Source of the DNA: Haemaphysalis longicornis
Taxonomy: Eukaryota; Arthropoda; Arachnida; Ixodida; Ixodidae
NCBI GenBank assembly: GCA_013339765.2
Contig: JABSTR010000950.1
Span: forward strand, 124,001-188,000
Length of the DNA stretch: 64,000 nucleotides
Reading direction: 5' to 3'
Shown piece after piece: positions 1-8,403 of this stretch. The first letter of the stretch is position 1, and every line of letters begins with the position of its first letter. A program made the translations under genes and the position numbers. The notes under the pieces were generated by a model. The model was given only the letters and a program-made list of their open reading frames with translations, did no database searches and was not told where the DNA came from.

Positions 1-294
1 GCTCGCAAATTCACATAAAAAGACCAAGGACGCCAGAATGGTCGCCATGACAGCTCCGCCGCTGCACCAACGTTTGCACCTGGATCCCTTGCATGGCTTC
101 GTGTGCAATGCCCCACTCTTGGTCTTTCAGCGAAAAACCACGGCCCATATAGGATTCTCGAACAAACATCATCCGTTAACTACTTCGTCGAGCCCTTGAC
201 TCCCTCCTCAGCCATTCGTCGTCGAGGTCGTGATATAGTGAACATCGAACGTTTAAAGCCCTACTACGATCCCCTCGTCGTTTCGTCCCCTTAA
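1..294 (+). pseudogene. Ty3/gypsy Pol, integrase C-terminal end (broken)
   Basis: The reading frame running to the stop at 292-294 gives the typical end of a Ty3/gypsy integrase, including GPYRILEQTSSVNYFVEPLTP and a final RLKPYYDP. This part of the family lies beyond the catalytic core and helps bind DNA during integration into the host genome. Only about 92 codons are inside the window, and the rest of Pol lies before base 1. An in-frame TAA at 16-18 interrupts it, so the copy is dead. A polypurine tract and LTR follow directly, which fits the 3' end of such an element. Family assignment rests on recognisable wording of the protein, not on a search. Confidence 0.8.
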
Positions 295-615
295 GTCGCC
301 GGATGGCTCCTCTTTTTGCCGGGGGGTGATTGTACTGGAGATAGTAGTCGCCGACACGACGACATACCTTGCGGTTAGTGTGCGCCAATCTCTCCTGTGC
401 AACCGACGGGGTATGTGCCGGAGGAACGACTGCTATGCGCGGCATGATGATGGCAGGGGCAAGGTGCGGGGCGAGAGAAGAGGAGGCACCACGGTCCGCA
501 TCGCGTGGCTCGCTCTAAGAGAACGCACCGAGACATCGGCTTCCGCTGCCTTGCCCGTATCTTGTCTCTCTCTTTCCAAGCGCCTTGCTGGTCCCCAGCT
601 ATAATCCCTCTAATA

Positions 616-621
<6 letters not shown>
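295..621 (+). repeat. Gypsy polypurine tract and 3' LTR, truncated by (TA)n
   Basis: The G-rich polypurine tract is GGGGGGT at 321-327, and the LTR most simply begins with TGATTGTACTGG at 327. The sequence runs to about 621, where a (TA)n tract starts, so the true LTR end is not visible. Short frames on both strands here (for example 326-604) are non-coding shadows. The U3/R/U5 boundaries cannot be set without a second LTR copy. Confidence 0.6.

Positions 622-688
<67 letters not shown>
622..688. repeat. (TA)n microsatellite
   Basis: An uninterrupted (TA)33 tract. It truncates the gypsy LTR on the left and abuts a Penelope pLTR fragment on the right. Confidence 0.98.
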
Positions 689-691
<3 letters not shown>

Positions 692-925
692 TGAAAGGAT
701 AAAAACTCACACAGAGCGCGAAAAAAATAAGGTTAGTAGAGACAGAGACAAACGAGAAAGACTTAGAAAATAAAAATAAGTTTACTGACGTTTCAGGGAG
801 AGGACTCCCTTTCTTCAGAGGGACTCCCTTTCTCTCTGAAGAAAGGGAGTCCTCTCCCTGAAACGTCAGTAAACTTATTTTTATTTTCTAAGTCTTTCTC
901 GTTTGTCTCTGTCTCTACTAACCTT
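689..925. mobile_element. Penelope-like pLTR palindrome with two hammerhead-like cores
   Basis: Two copies of a pLTR tail lie head to head. The left arm (729-820) is nearly the reverse complement of the right arm (831-923), and 689-730 continues the left tail toward (TA)n. The same tail recurs at 6248-6405 and 8909-9033, at the ends of Penelope 3' halves, which identifies it. Each arm contains CTGAAGA, a 6-bp stem (AGGGAG/CTCCCT) and GAAACGTC. These are at 836-867 on plus and 818-787 on minus. That is the hammerhead core pattern known from Penelope elements. Flanking stem I has been lost at the junction between arms. Confidence 0.8.
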
Positions 926-950
926 ATACCTATATATATATATATATATA

Positions 951-1108
951 CAGTCGTGAAGTAGAGTCCTTAATTGTTGCAGGAATACGCACGAAGTAAA
1001 AGTACGCTCCTCTCGAACTGAGACAGGTCTTCTTTTTTGTCCTGAAGAAGACGTCGATACTTTGGACTTTGGAAATAAAGTCTTCGAAGAGCATACTTTT
1101 ACTTTTTG
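951..1108 (+). other. Degenerate Penelope-tail-like segment between (TA)n tracts
   Basis: This 158-bp segment lies between (TA)n at 931-950 and 1109-1126, as the other pLTR fragments do. It contains CTGAAGA (1042-1048), a GACGTC stem half, GAAA (1072-1075) and GTC (1080-1082), in the order of a decayed hammerhead motif. It has no second copy in the window, so the assignment is by position and motif order only. Confidence 0.35.
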
Positions 1109-1126
1109 TATATATATATATATATA

Positions 1127-1262
1127 CAGAAAGATAGGTCAGCAGTCTACAACGCCAAAGGAGGCATAGGGGTGTGGTTAGGCTCTTTTCTTTTTCACTA
1201 CGGTTAATTAGGTAAACATTTTTTTTAATATACAGAAGAAAGAAAGACAAACACGCGCCCAC
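1127..1262 (-). repeat. Inverted partial unit of the 481-bp tandem family
   Basis: This stretch is the reverse complement of the part of the 481-bp unit that follows the tRNA-like sequence (GCGTGTTTTTC through GACCTATCTTTCTGT). It meets the first direct unit at 1261-1263, forming an inverted junction. Confidence 0.85.
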
Positions 1263-1291
1263 CCTCAAGCGTCAGATACACTTCTAGTAAA

Positions 1292-1297
1292 TATAAA
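1292..1297 (+). promoter_or_regulatory. TATA box upstream of tRNA-like sequence
   Basis: TATAAA lies 35 bp before the first base of the tRNA-like sequence at 1327. The same box precedes the copies at 1807 and 2288. The spacing resembles TATA-assisted pol III genes. Function is inferred from position only. Confidence 0.4.
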
Positions 1298-1326
1298 TAG
1301 CTCAGAAAGTGAAGGAGAACACAGTC

Positions 1327-1398
1327 GCCCAGATAGCCGAATTGGTAAGGCATTCGACATGTAATCGAAAGGCATGGGTTCGGTCCCCACTCTGGGCG
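1327..1398 (+). tRNA. tRNA-like sequence (Thr-TGT-like loop), copy 1
   Basis: A 72-nt cloverleaf can be drawn by eye. The acceptor GCCCAGA/TCTGGGC is 7 perfect pairs. The D stem is GCC/GGC, the anticodon stem is TTCGA/TCGAA with loop CATGTAA, and the T arm is ATGGG-TTCGGTC-CCCAC. The A box (TAGCCGAATTGG) and B box (GGTTCGGTCCC) are good. The loop puts TGT in the anticodon place but has A instead of the invariant U33, so a working tRNA is doubtful. A TTTTT terminator-like run follows at 1403-1407. It is best read as a tRNA-derived repeat module. Confidence 0.5.
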
Positions 1399-1806
1399 CG
1401 TGTTTTTCTTTCTTTCTTCTGTATATTTAAAAAAAATGTTTACCTAATTAACCGTACTGAAAAAGAAAAGAGCCTAACCACACCCCTATGCCTGCTTCGG
1501 CGTTGTAGACTGCTGACCTATCTTTCTGTATTTCCTCAACGAGCCCCTCATTTCCTTACGATATTATTCTTCGAAAGCCTAGCGAGGGTCTCGGTTCTCG
1601 CAGCCTTGATGCCTAGGTAGCATAAGAGGGCTTCCCGCCAGTAACCCGCTCATGACAGGCTGTAGACGTTCGAGTCACGCCCCGGGGGTGGAAAAAGAAG
1701 GTCTGATTCTCCCCGTGTAGTCAGAGTGGCGCTGGCTACCACTCTCAAGCGTCAGATACACTTCTAGTAAATATAAATAGCTCAGAAAGTGAAGGAGAAC
1801 ACAGTC

Positions 1807-1878
1807 GCCCAGATAGCCGAATTGGTAAGGCATTCGACATGTAATCGAAAGGCGTGGGTTCGGTCCCCACTCTGGGCG
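1807..1878 (+). tRNA. tRNA-like sequence, copy 2
   Basis: This is the same 72-nt cloverleaf as at 1327, with one change that improves the T stem to GTGGG/CCCAC. A TTTTT run follows at 1883-1887. It shares the A33 defect. Confidence 0.5.
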
Positions 1879-2287
1879 CGTGTTTTTCTTTCTTTCTTCT
1901 GTATATTTAAAAAAAAATGTTTACCTAATTAACCGTAGTGAAAAAGAAAAGAGCCTAACCACACCCCTATGCCTCCTTTGGCGTTGTAGACTGCTGACCT
2001 ATCTTTCTGTATTTCCTCAACGAGCCCCTCATTTCCTTATGATATTATTCTTCGAAAGCCTAGCGAGGGTCTCGGTTCTGGCAGCCTTGATGCCTAGGTA
2101 GCATAAGAGGGCTTCCCGCCAGTAACCCGCTCATGACAGGCTGTAGACGTTCGAGTCACGCCCCGGGGGTTGAAAAAGAAGGTCCCCTTCTCCCCGTGTA
2201 GTCAGAGTGGCGCTGGCTACCACCCTCAAGCGTCAGATACACTTCTAGTAAATATAAATAGCTCAGAAAGTGAAGGAGAACACAGTC

Positions 2288-2359
2288 GCCCAGATAACCG
2301 AATTGGTAAGGCATTCGACATGTAATCGAAAGGCGTGGGTTCGGTCCCCACACTGGGCG
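2288..2359 (+). tRNA. tRNA-like sequence, copy 3
   Basis: This third copy has A box TAACCGAATTGG and an acceptor mismatch (ACTGGGC in place of TCTGGGC). It is slightly more decayed than copies 1 and 2. Confidence 0.45.
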
Positions 2360-2524
2360 CGTGTTTTTCTTTCTTTCTTTCTTTCTGATATTTAAAAAAA
2401 AATCTTCACTTCATTAACCGTAGTAAAAAATAGAGCCTAACCACACCCCTATGCCTCCTTTGGCGTTGTAGACTGCTGACCCATCTTTCTGTATTTCCTC
2501 AACGAGCCCCTCATTTCCTTACGA

Positions 2525-2583
2525 TATATATATATATATATATACGATATATATGTATATATATGTCGTAAGGAAATGAGGGG

Positions 2584-2632
<49 letters not shown>
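2525..2632. repeat. Compound (TA)n with internal inverted repeat
   Basis: Several (TA)n and TATG tracts surround a short segment (TCGTAAGGAAATGAGGGGCT) that is the reverse complement of sequence at the end of the preceding tandem unit. From about 2633 the family continues in the opposite orientation to 2727. Confidence 0.85.
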
Positions 2633-2634
<2 letters not shown>

Positions 2635-2726
2635 CGTAAGGAAATGAGGGGCTCGTTGAGGAAATACAGAAAGATAGGTCGGCAGTCTACAACGCCAAAT
2701 TAGGCATTGTGGTGTGGTTAGGCTCT

Positions 2727-2727
<1 letters not shown>

Positions 2728-2773
<46 letters not shown>

Positions 2774-3303
2774 TTGGTACCTCAAGGGTCCTTTTTGGGC
2801 ATTACATGAGGGGTGGGCAGGAAAATAGGCAGGCAAAATACAGTGCAATGATGTAAACAATAAGGGTTACACGTCATGACACAAATCTTTTATCGCAGAC
2901 CTAAAACGAGTGCTATCAGTAATAACGGTGATGTCGGCAGGAAGATTGTTCCAGTCATGCGCTGTATGAACAAAAAATGAACGTTGAAAAGTTGTAGTGT
3001 GAGCGAGTGGTGGGTACACAGCGTTACGATGGCTGTAGCGCGATGTTTTAGGAGGGGGTAGGAAGAACTGATTGTTTGGGGGCAAGGTATAAAAGAACCG
3101 GTGATAAAGAGACACGTGGGCTATCTGCCGACGGGAGGTGAGAGGCGGGAGGAGAAGTTGCGATTTTAATGCCGAGATGCTTGAGTGATACGATTAATCT
3201 GAAAGGATAAATCTGGCTGCGCGGTTTTGAACGGATTCAAGGATGTTACAGAGGTTGGCTTGGTGTGGGTCGTAGATGGCGTTGCCGTAATCAAGTTTGG
3301 AAA
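2728..3303 (-). mobile_element. 5'-truncated LINE, ORF2 C-terminus and (AATA)n tail
   Basis: On the minus strand the peptide (3'-most frame 2867-3115 plus 3194-3391) reads like the end of a CR1/L2/Jockey-type ORF2, with LDYGNAIYDPH, ESVQNRAARFILSD, WNNLPADITV and FRSAIKDL. The 3' end carries GGTACC followed by (AATA)n at 2728-2775. The RT core is missing, so this is a 5'-truncated copy of about 575 bp. It is inserted into the 481-bp repeat family, whose sequence resumes at about 3306. Confidence 0.8.
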
Positions 3304-3305
3304 GA

Positions 3306-3578
3306 ACGGTTAATGAAGGTAACTTTTTTTTTAAATATACGGAAGAAAGAAAGAAAGAAAAACACTCGCCCACAGTGGGGACCGAACCCACGCCTTTCGA
3401 TTAGATCTCGAATGGTAATCGAAAGGCGTGGGTTCGGTCCCCACTCTCGGTGCGTGTTTATCTTTCTTTCTTTCTTCCGTATATTTAAGAAAAAAGTTAA
3501 CTTCATTCACCGTAGTAAAAAAAGAGCCTAACCACACCACTATGCCTCCTTTGGCGTTGTAGACTGCCGACCTATCTT

Positions 3579-3584
<6 letters not shown>
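3306..3584. repeat. Fold-back remnant of the 481-bp family (tRNA 3' halves head to head)
   Basis: Arms at 3374-3403 and 3416-3445 are perfect 30-bp reverse complements, each the T-arm half of the tRNA-like module. The flanks on both sides also match the unit in opposite orientations. Frames such as 3291-3506 and 3265-3531 are read-through of this palindrome. Confidence 0.85.

Positions 3585-3664
<80 letters not shown>
3585..3664. repeat. (TA)n microsatellite
   Basis: A (TA)40 tract. The Penelope tail fragment at 3665-3743 follows it directly. Confidence 0.98.
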
Positions 3665-3669
<5 letters not shown>

Positions 3670-3739
3670 CAGGAAACGCAAGTTCTCTTTGCTGAAACTT
3701 AGGCCACAATCGTGCTTTTACCTTGTTCGAAGTTTTTAT

Positions 3740-3743
<4 letters not shown>
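3665..3743 (+). mobile_element. Penelope-like pLTR tail fragment
   Basis: This matches the right arm of the palindrome at 14,763-14,897 (TTCTCTTTGCTGAAAC, then GGCCACAATCGTGC, then ACCTTGTTCGAAG). It ends at another (TA)n (3744-3771). The hammerhead core is damaged (CAGGAAA in place of CTGANGA, and GAAACTT). Confidence 0.7.
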
Positions 3744-3771
<28 letters not shown>

Positions 3772-3775
<4 letters not shown>

Positions 3776-4028
3776 AGGTTGCAGTCGTCATTGCCAGTGC
3801 TATTCGGCTTTTTTCGAAATATTTAATTGGGCCGAATGACGTGTGCTTGTCACGTTTCTTTGATTCATTGATAAATAAGCGAAATATAAGTCGAGAAAAA
3901 ATCCGCCGTTTTTCCGGAAGCGGGACTCGAACCCACATCTCCGCATAACCGGTGCGGTGCGTTCGCCATTACGCTATCCCACAGCGGCTTCTCTCTCAGC
4001 GGTAGTCGAGGGGTGGCGCTAGTTGACC
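3772..4028 (-). repeat. Inverted unit of the 456-bp tandem family
   Basis: This is the reverse complement of the part of the 456-bp unit spanning the tRNA-like module (3913-3983, minus) to its downstream end. It meets the direct array at about 4025, so the array starts with an inverted junction. Confidence 0.85.
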
Positions 4029-4084
4029 GACCTCAGAGCTCTTGTAAATATAAACCCCCGCTTTAAAGTCGAGAGAGAAGCCGC

Positions 4085-4155
4085 TGTGGGGTAGCGTAAT
4101 GGCGAACGCACCGCACCGGTTATGCGGAGATGTGGGTTCGAGTCCCGCTCCCGGA
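4085..4155 (+). tRNA. tRNA-like sequence (GGT loop), first copy of the 456-bp family
   Basis: The 71-nt layout is canonical. The acceptor TGTGGGG/TCCCGGA is imperfect. The D stem is GCG/CGC, the anticodon stem CCGCA/TGCGG has loop CCGGTTA, and the T arm is GTGGG-TTCGAGT-CCCGC. The A box is TAGCGTAATGG and the B box GGTTCGAGTCC. U33 is C, so decoding is doubtful. TATAAA at 4049-4054 lies 36 bp upstream and a TTTTTT run follows within about 20 bp. Copies stand at 4541-4611, 4997-5067 and 5454-5524 on plus, and at 3913-3983 on minus. Confidence 0.45.
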
Positions 4156-4540
4156 AAAACGGCGGATTTTTTCTCGACCCATATTTTCGCTTATTTTTCA
4201 ATGAATCAAAGAAACGTGACAAGCACACGTCATTCGGAACTATTAAATATTTCGAAAAAAGCCGAATAGCACTGGCAATGACGACTGCAACCTTGATATG
4301 TATCTTTACCGAGTCCCTCGTCCCGTATCTCTCTGTTCTGCTACATGCATTACGAGGCACTGGCTCCAGCAGTTCGGATATGCCAATTGCTAACCCCGAC
4401 CTCCGACCACGTTCTACGTGGCGGCCGCTGGGAAAGAAGACGTTCTACGTCTCCCGCGGTAGTCGAGAGGCGGCGCTTTTGACCGGCCTAAGAGCTCTTG
4501 TAAATATAAACCCCCGCTTTAAAGTCGAAAGAGAAGCCGC

Positions 4541-4611
4541 TGTAGGATAGCGTAATGGCGAACGCACCCCACCGGTTAGGCGGAGATGTGGGCTCGAGTC
4601 CCGCTCCCGGA
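4541..4611 (+). tRNA. tRNA-like sequence, second copy of the 456-bp family
   Basis: This is the same cloverleaf as at 4085, with 5' acceptor TGTAGGA. The upstream TATAAA keeps the 36-bp spacing. Confidence 0.4.
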
Positions 4612-4996
4612 AAAACGGCGGATTTTTTCTCGACTTATATTTTCGCTTATTTATCAATGAATCAAAGAAACGTGACAAGCACACGTCATTCGGCCCTATT
4701 AAATATTTCGAAAAAAGCCGGATAGCACTGGCAATGACGACTGCAACCTTGATATATATCTTTATCGAGTCCCTCGTCCCGTATCTCTCTGTTCTGCTAC
4801 ATGCATTACGAGGCACTGGCTCCAGCAGTTCGGATATGCCAATTGCTAACCCCGACCTCCGACCACGTTCTACGTGGCGGCCGCTGGAAAGAAGACGTTC
4901 TACGTCTCCCGCGGTAGTCGAGGGGCGGCGCTAGTTGACCGGCCTCAGAGCTCTTGTAAATATAAACCCCCCCTTTAAAGTCGAGAGAAAAGCCGC

Positions 4997-5067
4997 TGTG
5001 GGATAGCGTAATGGCGAACGCACCGCACCGGTTAAGCGGAGATGTGGGTTCGAGTCCCGCTCCCGGA
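4997..5067 (+). tRNA. tRNA-like sequence, third copy of the 456-bp family
   Basis: This is the same cloverleaf, with acceptor TGTGGGA/TCCCGGA (one G-G mismatch and one wobble). Confidence 0.4.
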
Positions 5068-5453
5068 AAAACGGCGGATTTTTTCTCGACCTATATTTTC
5101 GCTTATTTATCAATGAATCAAACAAACGTGACAAGCACACGTCATTCGGCCCTATTAAATATTTCGAAAAAAGCCGAATAGCACTGGCAATGACGACTGC
5201 AACCTTGATATGTATCTTTACCGAGTCCCTCGTCCCGTATCTCTCTGTTCTGCTACATGCATTACGAGGCACTGGCTCCAGCAGTTCGGATATGCCAATT
5301 GCTAACCCCGACCTCCGACCACGTTCTACGTGGCGGCCGCTGGGAAAGAAGACGTTCTACGTCTCCCGCGGTAGTCGAGGGGCGGCGCTAGTTGACCGGC
5401 CTCAGAGCTCTTGTCCTATTAAACCCCCGCTTTAAAGTCGAGAGAGAAGCCGC

Positions 5454-5524
5454 TGTGGGATAGCGTAATGGCGAACGCACCGCACCGGTTATGCGGAGAT
5501 GTGGGTTCGAGTCCCGCTCCCGGA
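5454..5524 (+). tRNA. tRNA-like sequence, fourth copy of the 456-bp family
   Basis: This is the same cloverleaf as at 4997. The upstream TATA motif is altered here (TTGTCCTATTAAACC), so this unit lacks the exact box. Confidence 0.4.
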
Positions 5525-5708
5525 AAAACGGCGGATTTTTTCTCGACTTATATTTTCGCTCATTTATCAATGAATCAAAGAAACGTGACTACACACGTCA
5601 TTCGGCACTATTAAATATTTCGAAAAAAGCCGAATAGCACTGGTAATGACGACTGCAACCTTGATATGTATCTTTACCGAGTCCCTCGTCCCGTATCTCT
5701 CTGTTCTG

Positions 5709-5709
<1 letters not shown>

Positions 5710-5763
<54 letters not shown>
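5710..5763. repeat. (TA)n microsatellite
   Basis: A (TA)27 tract that ends the 456-bp array and abuts a Penelope palindrome. Confidence 0.98.
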
Positions 5764-5764
<1 letters not shown>

Positions 5765-5962
5765 CAAAATGTTTTCCTGGACGCCGGGGTTAGAATATAC
5801 ACAAAAATGGTTTCGACCACGGTAAAAAAAGAACAGATTTAATAACGTTTCGGCCGAGGGACCGGCCTTCGTCAGATACATCTGACGAAGGCCGGTCCCT
5901 CGGCCGAAACGTTATTAAATCTGTTCTCTTTTTTTACCGTGGTCGAAACCATTTTTGTGTAT
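5764..5962. mobile_element. Penelope-like pLTR palindrome, second subfamily
   Basis: Arms at about 5797-5875 and 5882-5962 are near-perfect reverse complements. Both encode CTGACGA, a GGCCG/CGGCC stem and GAAACGTT (plus 5882-5913, minus 5875-5844). These positions match the hammerhead consensus CUGANGA-stem II-GAAA. (TA)n borders the palindrome on both sides. No protein is encoded. Confidence 0.8.
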
Positions 5963-6063
5963 ATATATATATATATTATATATATATATATATTATATAT
6001 ATAGATATATATAGTTTGCAAAGTTAATACTCACACAGAGCACGAAAAAATAAGGTTAGTAGA
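5963..6063 (-). mobile_element. Degenerate TA tract plus pLTR tail fragment of the first subfamily
   Basis: After an impure (TA)n stretch (5963-6014), the sequence AGTTTGCAAAGTTAATACTC through GGTTAGTAGAG repeats the pLTR end seen at 6248-6298. Confidence 0.75.
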
Positions 6064-6165
6064 GCCGAGGGACCGGCCTTCGTCAGATACTCTGACGAAG
6101 GCCGGTCCCTCGGCCGAAACGTTATTAAATCTGTTCTCTTTTTTTACCGTGGTCGAAACCATTTT

Positions 6166-6167
<2 letters not shown>
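6064..6167. mobile_element. Penelope-like pLTR palindrome, joined to another subfamily
   Basis: The right arm repeats 5882-5962 (CTGACGA at 6092-6098, GAAAC at 6116-6120). The left arm is short and joins the first-subfamily tail at about 6060-6066, sharing only AGAGCC. This is a chimeric junction. Confidence 0.75.

Positions 6168-6247
<80 letters not shown>
6168..6247. repeat. (TA)n microsatellite
   Basis: A (TA)40 tract, bounded by pLTR tails on both sides. Confidence 0.98.
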
Positions 6248-6250
<3 letters not shown>

Positions 6251-7627
6251 TGCAAAGTTAATACTCACACAGAGCACGAAAAAATAAGGTTAGTAGAGCC
6301 AGAGACACACGCGAGAAAGACGGAGAAAATAGCAATAAGTTTACTGACGTTTGAGGAAGAGGACTTCCTTTCTTCAGAGTACAGAATAAGTTCGTTTCAG
6401 AGTTATATATATATATACAGAAAATGTAGCAAGGGCGAGGGCAAGGTAAGAGAAGGGAGAGTTTGTACAATTGGAGCATGGTTGGTGGGTAGCAAAAGAA
6501 TGAAGACAGAGCGGAAAAAATTATAAAAAGGATAATAGGAACACACAGTCACGCGGTACGAACATGGGAAAGAAAGAGAGAAGAACCAAACAGAAAAAAT
6601 TAACAAGGTGTTTTTTTCCCCCCTCCCCGGTGGCAACAGGAGTGAAAGAGGGGTCAAAACAAGATATGCCCATGCACGTGTTGGGCAAGGGCAAAAAAAT
6701 TAGTCACGCGGAACGAAGAAGGTCCAAAGAAGATATGCCCATGCACACAAAGGGCGAACATCTGCCCATACACACTCGTGCTAAGAATCAGGGTAAGGTC
6801 ATTGAAACATGAGACACTTGGCTTCTGTTGGTGGGAGGCAAGGGTCGCGCCCAAAAGCAGTAGGACAGGCAGTTTCGACAGGAAATGAGTGTACATTGGT
6901 ATACAAAGAGCGGAAAAAAAAGTCAAACAAGTCATGAACAGAAAAAAAACAGGCAGATGCACGCGTATGACGCGGCAGCAGGTAGTATGCATCTGGCCGG
7001 CGCATGGTACCAGTTGAGGGAATGCCGAGGTGGTCAGCAACGAATATGAGAAAACAACAATACAAAGAAAGAGGACACGAAAGCAATCACACACGCTCGC
7101 GTACACAAATTGATTACAAGGTGAGAATATCAAAGCTAACAATGGTACTGCAGCCTTTTACGCAGATCAGAATGTCCAGACTTGTTTGTCAGATTTGGTT
7201 TAGTGAAGCCATTGTATTAAAAAACGCGGGGCTAGCACAAAACTATACCCATCTACGGGAGCTCACCAACTGATAGGAGAATATTATAGAGGGAAAGAAA
7301 TGAATAGGCGTAACACTAGCCTGAGAAATGCAGCCAAAATTTTAATCGGAGGAAAGACGCGTTAATTTCCCATAACTTTCATTGATGCCAAACGACGCTG
7401 ACTTAAACTTATAGATGAGGTAGGACTCGCGAACCTCGCGATCGTGATGCGTTTTAAAACTATATTCAAGAATTGTGGCCTTCAGTTGTTCAAAAGAATG
7501 ACCAGGAGTGTTAACATGCTTTGATAGAGGCAAAGAAGGGCAGGTTTTTGCATGAGAACGTTGGGTGATTGTTAAACCTCAAACGAAAGGGTGTTTCAGT
7601 CTGGCCGATGTATTGTTTGTAGCCAGG
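6248..7627 (-). mobile_element. Penelope-like element 3' half, left arm of a large palindrome
   Basis: Reading on minus from 7627, there is the YIG part of a GIY-YIG endonuclease (QYIGQTETPF), then the C-terminal frame 7533-7342 (HVNTPGH, RESYLIYKF, GINESYGKL). About 900 bp of 3' untranslated sequence, a short (TA)5 and a pLTR (6405-6248) ending at (TA)n follow. The peptide closely parallels the C-terminus of the larger element at 11,084-12,634. A frameshift separates the YIG segment from the end, so it is dead. The other arm (7628-9033) is its reverse complement. Confidence 0.85.
6342..6381 (-). ncRNA. Hammerhead-ribozyme-like motif (left arm)
   Basis: On minus the order is TACT, CTGAAGA, stem II AGGAAG/CTTCCT, then CAAACGTC and AGTA. 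TACT and AGTA can pair as stem I. One core base differs from consensus (CAAA in place of GAAA), which should abolish cleavage in this copy. Confidence 0.6.
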
Positions 7628-8403
7628 TTCACGAGTCCTACCTCATCTATAAGTTTACGTCAGCGTCGTTTGGCATAATGAAAGTTATGGGAAATTAACG
7701 TGTCTTTCCTCCGATTAAAACTTTCGGCTGCATTTCTCAGGCTGGTGTTACGCCTGTTCATTTCTTTCCTTCTATAATATTCTCCTATCAGTTGGCCATC
7801 TCCCATAGATGGGTATAGTTTCGTGCTAGCACCGCGTTTTTTACCACAATGGCTTCACTAAACCAAATCTGACAAACAAGTCTGGACATTCTGATCTGCG
7901 TAAAAGGCTGCAGTACCATTGTTAGCTTTGATATTCTCACCTTGTAATCAATTTGTGTACGCGAGCGTGTGTGATTGCTTTCGTGTCCTCTTTCTTTGTA
8001 TTGTTGTTTTCTAATATTCGTTGCTGACCGCCTCGGCATTCCCTCAACTGGTACCATGCGCCGGCCAGATGCATACCACCTGCTGCCGCGCCATACGCGT
8101 GCACCTGCCTGTTTTCTTTCTGTTCATGACTTGTTTACTTTTTTTCCGCTCTTTGTATACCAATGTACACTCATTTCCTGTCGACACTGCCTGTCCTACT
8201 GCTTTTGGGCGCGACGCTTGCCTCCCACCAACAGAAGCCAAGTGTCTCATGTTTCAATGACCTTACCCTGATTCTTAGCACGAGTGTGTATGGGCAGATG
8301 TTCGCCCTTTGTGTGCATTGGCATATCATCTTTGGACCTTCTTCATTCCGCGTGACTAATTTTTTGCCCTTGCCCAACACGTGCATGGGCATATCTTGTT
8401 TTG

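Larger units (their letters stand above)
1263..2524 (+). repeat. 481-bp tandem repeat, 2.6 units, each with a tRNA-like sequence
   Basis: Units begin at 1263, 1744 and 2225 (CTCAAGCGTCAGATACACTT) and are nearly identical, and the third stops at (TA)n near 2525. Each unit has, in order, a TATA box, a 72-nt tRNA-shaped sequence, a short T-run, a CTAACCACACCCCTATGCC segment, and a second weaker tRNA-like stretch (TAGCATAAGAGG ... GTTCGAGTCAC; about 1616-1684 and 2097-2165). Apparent ORFs such as 1309-1620 and 1880-2101 are only read-through of the repeat. The period and the high identity suggest recent unequal exchange. Confidence 0.9.
4029..5709 (+). repeat. 456-bp tandem repeat, about 3.7 units, with tRNA-like modules
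   Basis: Module starts at 4085, 4541, 4997 and 5454 give spacings of 456, 456 and 457 bp. Each unit holds GCTCTTGTAAATATAAA, a 71-nt tRNA-shaped sequence, a TTTTTT run, a long common segment ending ACCTTGATATGTATC, and TCGTCCCGTATCTCTCTG. The last unit runs into (TA)n at 5710. Frames of about 113 aa on the minus strand (4019-4360, 4445-4816, 4931-5272) recur because the unit recurs, and they are not genes. Confidence 0.9.

Noticed and set aside
375..710. ORFs with long YIYIYI stretches (also 3331-3681, 6031-6255, 9830-10,111, 14,084-14,860)
   Set aside because: They are translations of (TA)n tracts and flanking repeats, not membrane proteins.
1327..1398. Functional tRNA-Thr gene
   Set aside because: The cloverleaf is good, but U33 is absent and the copies are embedded in a tandem repeat, so it is reported as tRNA-like only.
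2657..2775. CRISPR-like or satellite array at (TTTA)n
   Set aside because: The (TTTA)n is the tail of a minus-strand LINE. There are no spacers.
4019..5272. Four similar ~113-aa minus-strand ORFs starting MPRNACSRTERYGTRDS
   Set aside because: They recur only because the 456-bp unit recurs, and the codons run through a tRNA-like module.
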